The notes under the pieces are model-generated. The model worked only from the letters and a program-made list of their open reading frames with translations. It had not been told where the DNA came from and did no database searches. This document shows, one piece after another, positions 61,201-64,000 of a DNA stretch of 64,000 bases. This DNA comes from CAYTPE01 sp964439885. GTDB taxonomy: Bacteria; Patescibacteriota; Patescibacteriia; Magasanikbacterales; GWA2-37-8. The translations under genes and the position numbers were made by a program. How positions within the stretch are numbered: position 1 is the first letter of the stretch; each line of letters begins with the position of its first letter. The stretch covers positions 1 to 64,000 of the forward strand of contig CAYTPE010000001.1 of assembly GCA_964439885.1 (NCBI GenBank), given 5' to 3'.

Positions 61201-61734
61201 GGTTCAGCTTCCACTGGCGGCTTGCCGGCTACTGCCAGCAACGCAGTTGGTTTGTCGGGACAGGGTTCTGGTAGCAGCGCGGGTACGGCTTCTGGCCAAC
61301 CATCCGAATGGGGTGGTGCTGCTGGTGGCGGATCTTCAATCACAGTAGCTAGTCAAAATGGCGGTACCTCGCTCTGGGGTTGTGGTGGCGGTGGCGCAGG
61401 TGGAAATATTACTACTGGTAACGTGGCCAATGCACCAGGCGCTGGTGGTAACACCGGTGTTTGGGTTACGGCTGGCGGCGGCGGTGGAGCGGCTGGTTCA
61501 AGCGGTGCGGCTGGTACTAACGGCACCGACGGAACGGGAGGAACCTCCTTGTTGTGCGGTAAAGGCGGCGGCGGTGGTGGATCTTCCACAAACGGTGCTA
61601 ACAATGGCGGTACCGGTGGTAACGGTGGCGCTCCTGGCGGCGGCGGTGGTGGTGGTGGAGCCGGTACTACTACTGTTAATGGAGGTACTGGTGGCAGAGG
61701 AGGGGCAGGTGAGGTCGATGTATGGGCCTGGTAA
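55288..61734 (+). CDS. Giant TSTN-repeat surface protein with beta-propeller and glycine-rich C-terminus
   Basis: A 2148-residue protein. Residues about 18-40 form a signal/membrane segment. [12 protein letters not shown] domain (about 48-170) follows. Residues about 270-1157 are degenerate repeats built on NATSTN, FTN and NGTN, likely a beta-solenoid. Residues about 1235-1535 have LVIVD-like blades ([20 protein letters not shown]). TSTN repeats resume (about 1610-1720). The end (about 1837-2148) is a Gly-rich domain opening [19 protein letters not shown], as in phage tail fibres. Probably an adhesin or cell-coat component; this is inferred. Confidence 0.8.
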   Translation: MHLGSARTIAAQLGRITGYFLLFVLALGGLFVDPFVSTAATGVPKIFTYQGRLLDGAGNLLGGNGTNYCFRFSLYDNATVGQGAKVWPAGVPSTMTLQVKSGVFNGAIGDLAAGGDLLDYNFQDSDEVYLNVEVAAQVGGSCAGVAFETLAPRQRVTASGYAINANTDGGFTTSQIATGSQIPVHTNGAIVLGGATAGLSATNANPLLLQGSGSGDIQFFSALNKLSSAGNLTLAGSLTANGALLINNDATITGTTTLATTSISKATIANATVNNLTVTGVCFGCGGGGAAGGVNTSTAGYMAYYLNGTSVTGTSMVTFAGNTFTVSGLSVFTATATFATTSITNAAIGSASVGNLVATNSTSTNSFAEGLAYTNLSGVNATSTNLFASQFNFVNANGTSLTSTNAFFSNLAVGNFSPTNLSTSNITTTNFVATGAVSLPVNSVTDAMVSNSLTIDNTGNISATAINSGTLGNNAVTLALGSFGSITGALGDANVADNLTINGGTINNTTIGASSPSTGVFTNATATNFVASNVTTTNLAVTGALSVTSLNPTNLAWVNATGTNSILNNVTSTNLSVSGLTTLANTTLTNATSTNFNTVGLTFTNATGTNSVFTNATSTNLFSTGLAFTNLNGTNATSTNFFATNLASLGLTSTYGNLSFITATGVTSTNASFTNLSAATFNPTNLTWTNATGTNSVLTNVTSTNLAVSGLVALTGNTTLTNATSTNLFSTGLAFTNLSGTNGTSTNFFATNLASLGITSTYGTITFLTTSGITSTNASLTNVTSTNLSVSGLTTLANTTLTNATSTNFNTVGLTFTNATGTNSVFTNATSTNLFSTGLAFTNLNGTNATSTNFFATNLASLGLTSTYGNLSFITATGVTSTNASFTNLSAATFNPTNLTWTNATGTNSVLTNVTSTNLAVSGLVALTGNTTLTNATSTNLFSTGLAFTNLNGTNGTSTNFFATNLSSLGSTSTYGNISFITASGITSTNGNFTNLTASNFIPTNLTWVSATGTNTVLTNATSTNLNTVGLTFTNATGTNAVLTNATSTNLFSTGLAFTNLNGTNATSTNFFATNLSSLGLTTTYEKSTFLVATNATSTNSFVTNLSSLGITSTYANLGFLVGTNITSTNQYSNGLTFNIATGTSITTTNAYIASLVVGTCTGCGGGAASGGVNTSTAGNFAYYQGASSVTGTSALTLSGTNITANGAVALTATTTATNRFINTISSGSNISVVGSVALANSGSKPYNLVLRGRYAYVTNFASSTISVVDLSNPAAPTVINTISVGINVGPTGIDNDSRYLYVAASSTPSLYIYDLSTAAAPSQVGQSLLSFSPTDIGVDGHFVLLPSPSFGQVQIRDIKYPNNVSSVPGLGGVTGGTRITIFGKYAYYSGSSNLYIADASNPASMVVNGSIAMPNQVNGVYVVDRYAYVLNGGSLNVVDISTPSAPVNVATTSIGGTLWGVAGTGRYLYITDKANSSVDVVDVASSTNPVLVKTITGFASPQGIAVNGRYAYVVDNGDGTLYVIDLQGTEVSSLVAYSADVGSQQIRNDLYIGNKAFVLGGLTVGSLGIASAGDLVVQGTGNSTLAGALVVSSSISASAFSVSDNSFYTSVGTTYITNLNATSITSTNLFSTGLTFTNATGTKAIFTSATSTNLYTTNGVFTNATTTNLYSNGLVFSRATSTALTSTIAYIGSLTVGSCSGCGGGVSLSGNNTWSGLNIFTNTTTLATTTISGIFDGDAKFVPASPNGNGFQVMNLENDETLFSVGPSAGNADFVAIGDRSAALTTTTLLYVDTKSDAGDPTPPLSADGAIYYNSNSKKFRCYENSSWKNCDSAANAQTFTATSTWNKPNGVTYVTVRCIGGGGGGGGGSSKAAGGARAGGSGGGGGSVLIRTFLASDVTSSIGITVGQPGGAGAGGVNGANGTSGSAGTASSFGTYVTCYGGGGGFGGTTAVNSGGTGGGHGGAGNSGSGSASTGGLPATASNAVGLSGQGSGSSAGTASGQPSEWGGAAGGGSSITVASQNGGTSLWGCGGGGAGGNITTGNVANAPGAGGNTGVWVTAGGGGGAAGSSGAAGTNGTDGTGGTSLLCGKGGGGGGSSTNGANNGGTGGNGGAPGGGGGGGGAGTTTVNGGTGGRGGAGEVDVWAW
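57011..58121 (+). repeat. Exact 472-base direct repeat in the giant gene
   Basis: 57011-57482 and 57650-58121 read identically by eye, offset 639 bases (213 codons), so the copies were made or homogenised recently. Codon choice in this stretch is also unusually uniform (ACC, AAC and CTC). Confidence 0.85.
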
Positions 61735-61758
61735 TTCTAAAATAAACAACATAATAAT

Positions 61759-62889
61759 ATGCGTATAAAAATTTTTTCTTCCCTTCTCCTTGTTCTTGTT
61801 GCAACACTCCTCGTGCCAGCAGCTCATGTGTCAGCCGCCAGTTCGGTGTATTACAACCCTGATTCGAAAGAATTAATTATTAATGGCGATTGCAGTGGTG
61901 ATACAGCCAACATTGTGATGTACAAAAGAGCTACTAATACCGGATGGGGAAGCTTTTCCGCACCCTGTGTGAATAATCAATTTTCACTCACCGAGAAAAT
62001 GACCGAATGGAAAATCGATGAAGGCCAGTATGATGTGAAAATTGTCGACAATGCCGCACAAAAGAAGAATAATGGAAAATTTTTTAATTTTGGCAACAAT
62101 GACAATCGAGTTACCGTCAACATTACAAATTTAGTTCCGCCTGCTCCTGAGAGTCCGCTCTCCCAAGTTTCCACATCAAGCGACACCACAACGACACCAC
62201 CTGCCGGTTTTACCGGTGTAGGCAGTTTAAGTACATCCACCGAGCAGGCCATAGCCGACCAACAATCATTGCTCGAACAGCTCTTCGGTGTTTTTAAGGC
62301 TATCGAAGAGTCCATTGTTCGAGTAACTACACTCTTTGCCGAAAGTGTCCGAACCACACTGATAAGCACAGTACAGTTCTTTAGTAAAAACATTACTGTC
62401 TTACCCGAAGGTTCAGTCACACTTCCATCCGGAACGAATCAAATCACCGGCCATGCCGAAATTCCCGCTGATGCCGATCATATTTTCATATCAAACACGC
62501 AGGTTACCGTCGACTCGCGCATTATTCTCACGCCGCTGCACAACATTATCGCACCGTTAGCCGTAACCAACAAAATCGCCGGACAAGGCTTCGAGGTTAG
62601 CATCGTCGCCCCCCTCAAAGAACCTTTACCCTTCGATTGGGTACTCTTCCAGACGTATTCAGCCGGTGGGGAAGTGTATACGATTCCGGTCAATCTGCCA
62701 GCGCAAAATGCAGTACCCGATCAAAATAATCAAGTAAATACAAGCACACCACCCACTGATGCGACGGTTTCTGATGGTACTAGTACTACACCTGATGCTG
62801 TTGTGCAGTCGCCGGTGCCAGTAGAAGAAGGCGGTAACTCTCCATCCGCACCTGGGGAACAAAGTAACAGTTCTACGCCGGCACAATAA
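61759..62889 (+). CDS. Exported protein of unknown function
   Basis: A 376-residue secreted protein: signal peptide (KIFSSLLLVLVATLLVPAAH, cleavage near HVSA-A), a small beta-rich domain (about 28-125), a Thr/Ser/Pro linker, helical segment (about 160-215), a second beta-rich domain (about 225-315) and a low-complexity Thr/Pro/Asn tail. No family is recognised. It is 25 bases after the giant gene, so it may help export, anchor or partner that protein. Confidence 0.65.
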   Translation: MRIKIFSSLLLVLVATLLVPAAHVSAASSVYYNPDSKELIINGDCSGDTANIVMYKRATNTGWGSFSAPCVNNQFSLTEKMTEWKIDEGQYDVKIVDNAAQKKNNGKFFNFGNNDNRVTVNITNLVPPAPESPLSQVSTSSDTTTTPPAGFTGVGSLSTSTEQAIADQQSLLEQLFGVFKAIEESIVRVTTLFAESVRTTLISTVQFFSKNITVLPEGSVTLPSGTNQITGHAEIPADADHIFISNTQVTVDSRIILTPLHNIIAPLAVTNKIAGQGFEVSIVAPLKEPLPFDWVLFQTYSAGGEVYTIPVNLPAQNAVPDQNNQVNTSTPPTDATVSDGTSTTPDAVVQSPVPVEEGGNSPSAPGEQSNSSTPAQ

Positions 62890-62902
62890 TTCGATATAGT
62901 GT

Positions 62903-63337
62903 ATGAAATTCATACGTCAGCATGTGTTGGTTTTTGTTGTCGGAGCGATACTTTGTGTCGGTGGGGGATTTGTCGTGTATCAAAAAAAATGGGCGCCATT
63001 TGATTTTACCTCTCTTGTTCAAAAGCAGTTAACCGATGATGATAAACAGCGAATCGTACAAGTGGTAAGCCGGGTGGTGGAGCTCCCACGAAATGAAATT
63101 CCCGAGATAAATTTTGTCACCAAACTCGATCGTCTCAAAACCCAAAGTTTTTTTGCTCAAGCCCAAACAGGCGATGTGGTGCTTATCTATCGCCAAGCCA
63201 AAAAAGCCTTTTTGTATCGATCCACTACCCATCGACTTGTCAATCAGGCAACAGTTGTTCTGGTGTCTCAACCACCCGATGATACACTACTGCCCGATGG
63301 TGCTATCCCAGGGTTTGCGTTGCCCGGCATGCACTAG
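62903..63337 (+). CDS. Membrane-anchored small protein, paralogue A
   Basis: A 144-residue protein with one N-terminal helix (about 8-26) and an extracytoplasmic domain containing ELPRNEIPEINFVTKLDRL and SFFAQAQTGDVVLIYRQAKK. The same order of motifs is present in the protein encoded at 63419, so they are paralogues. Function is unknown; the position next to the surface-protein genes suggests an envelope role. Confidence 0.65.
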   Translation: MKFIRQHVLVFVVGAILCVGGGFVVYQKKWAPFDFTSLVQKQLTDDDKQRIVQVVSRVVELPRNEIPEINFVTKLDRLKTQSFFAQAQTGDVVLIYRQAKKAFLYRSTTHRLVNQATVVLVSQPPDDTLLPDGAIPGFALPGMH

Positions 63338-63355
63338 CTCATTGTGGACAACCAC

Positions 63356-63384
63356 TTTACTCGATTACAAAAATCATTTATACT
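63356..63384 (+). promoter_or_regulatory. Promoter of paralogue B
   Basis: TTTACT (63356-63361), 17-base spacer, TATACT (63379-63384); leader about 28 bases. Confidence 0.65.
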
Positions 63385-63418
63385 GTAAGCATATTAACTA
63401 TTAAATTTTACTTTCCGT

Positions 63419-63850
63419 ATGGAAACACGAGAAAAAATTATCATAGCGGTATTGGCAGCATTGGTGCTTGTTTTAGGTGGTACCACTTTTTATTACTCCA
63501 AAAAATTCGTTCAAGCCAAAGAAAATCCGCAGCAGTATGTGCAGCAAACAGTTGACTCGCTCGTCAAACAGGTTGGTCAGCTTATGGAGCTCCCGGCAGG
63601 TGAAGTTCCAACCGTTGCTACTGTTGTTGATCCGGAAAAATTAAAAGGCCAACCATTTTTTGCTCATGCATCAGTAGGGGACAAAGTGCTCATTTACGGC
63701 AATGCTCGTAAAGTTGTCTTGTATAACCCAAACACAAACAAGATCGTCGAAGTTGCACCGCTCAGTATCGGCAATCCAACCGGCACGAACCAGCCAGCTC
63801 CTACGCCAACTCCAACTCAGCCTACTGAAACTGACACTAACAAACAATAG
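63419..63850 (+). CDS. Membrane-anchored small protein, paralogue B
   Basis: A 143-residue protein with one N-terminal helix (about 6-24) and the domain ELPAGEVPTVATVVDPEKL ... PFFAHASVGDKVLIYGNARK, matching paralogue A. It ends in a Pro/Thr-rich tail (APTPTPTQPTETDTNKQ) that A lacks. It has its own promoter. No known function. Confidence 0.65.
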   Translation: METREKIIIAVLAALVLVLGGTTFYYSKKFVQAKENPQQYVQQTVDSLVKQVGQLMELPAGEVPTVATVVDPEKLKGQPFFAHASVGDKVLIYGNARKVVLYNPNTNKIVEVAPLSIGNPTGTNQPAPTPTPTQPTETDTNKQ

Positions 63851-63873
63851 TAGTTTATCTAAAGGGGACGTGT

Positions 63874-64000
63874 ATGCGCCTGGCTATTCTCAGCGTATGC
63901 CTGCTCGGCTGCATACTCACTCTGAGCGCGGTCGCGCGAGCTGAAACATTTTCTTCTCCGAGTTACACTTCTGCCGACCCGGTAGTGACTCTTCATGGTG
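63874..64000 (+). CDS. Exported protein, N-terminal fragment (partial)
   Basis: ATG 63874 follows an AAAGGGGA Shine-Dalgarno-like site. The 42 visible residues start MRLAILSVCLLGCILTLSAV and continue ARAETFSSPSYTSADPVV, a clear signal peptide with a likely ARA-E cleavage; LLGC could also be read as a lipobox. The gene runs off the window, so nothing more can be said. Confidence 0.6.
   Translation, partial: MRLAILSVCLLGCILTLSAVARAETFSSPSYTSADPVVTLHG

Noticed and set aside
1..64000. Genome-wide reassignment of UGA to a sense codon
   Set aside because: Conserved genes here contain no in-frame TGA, and at least six genes end in TGA at sensible positions.

Overview
The window looks like a chromosome segment of a Candidate Phyla Radiation (Patescibacteria, Parcubacteria-like) bacterium. 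This is inferred from gene content and style, not from a marker search. Most genes are tightly packed on the plus strand, often with starts overlapping the previous stop. Most starts lack a clear Shine-Dalgarno sequence, several promoters sit almost on the start codon, and TAA and TAG are the usual stops. One assembly gap (10 N, 8232-8241) is present.

Layout. 1-34.6 kb is a large cell-surface polysaccharide locus: deacetylase, many methyltransferases and family 2 glycosyltransferases, a radical SAM enzyme, a nonulosonate (sialic-acid-like) module (cytidylyltransferase, aminotransferase, SDR, and a CBS-NeuB-SAF-TIM fusion), two nucleotide-sugar dehydrogenases, and dTDP-6-deoxyhexose genes (rmlA, rmlB, rmlD, a ketoisomerase-like cupin and a glycosyltransferase-RmlD fusion). 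An EamA-type permease gene of different composition, rpmA, an ftsW gene and an acetyltransferase gene are embedded in it. 34.7-39.6 kb holds a DUF475 membrane protein, a patatin phospholipase, an exported Ala/Lys-rich protein and a membrane spermidine-synthase/M28-peptidase fusion. 39.7-48.4 kb holds two proline tRNAs, pilT, cca and an AbrB-MacA-MacB-permease-permease efflux operon. 48.4-50.1 kb is a GC-rich island with a short tRNA whose anticodon is UCA, strongly folded non-coding RNA and two small membrane-protein genes with strong Shine-Dalgarno sites. 50.2-55.1 kb is dnaG, rpoD, a GxxExxY gene broken by two amber codons between 40-bp inverted repeats, and a divergent murG. 55.3-64 kb encodes a 2148-residue repeat-rich surface protein followed by small exported or membrane-anchored proteins.

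Two repeat systems run through the window. (1) Many of the longer intergenic gaps carry arrays of degenerate short words, often as two inverted arms ending a few bases before the next start codon; word families recur between distant loci, and the GxxExxY cassette has the same arrangement. (2) Short GC-rich palindromes are inserted in frame inside rpoD, dnaG, cca and a glycosyltransferase gene. The strongest single oddity is the apparently monocistronic non-coding transcription unit on the minus strand (about 48925 to 48414) that carries the UCA tRNA, in a region where UGA is used, though rarely, as an ordinary stop.
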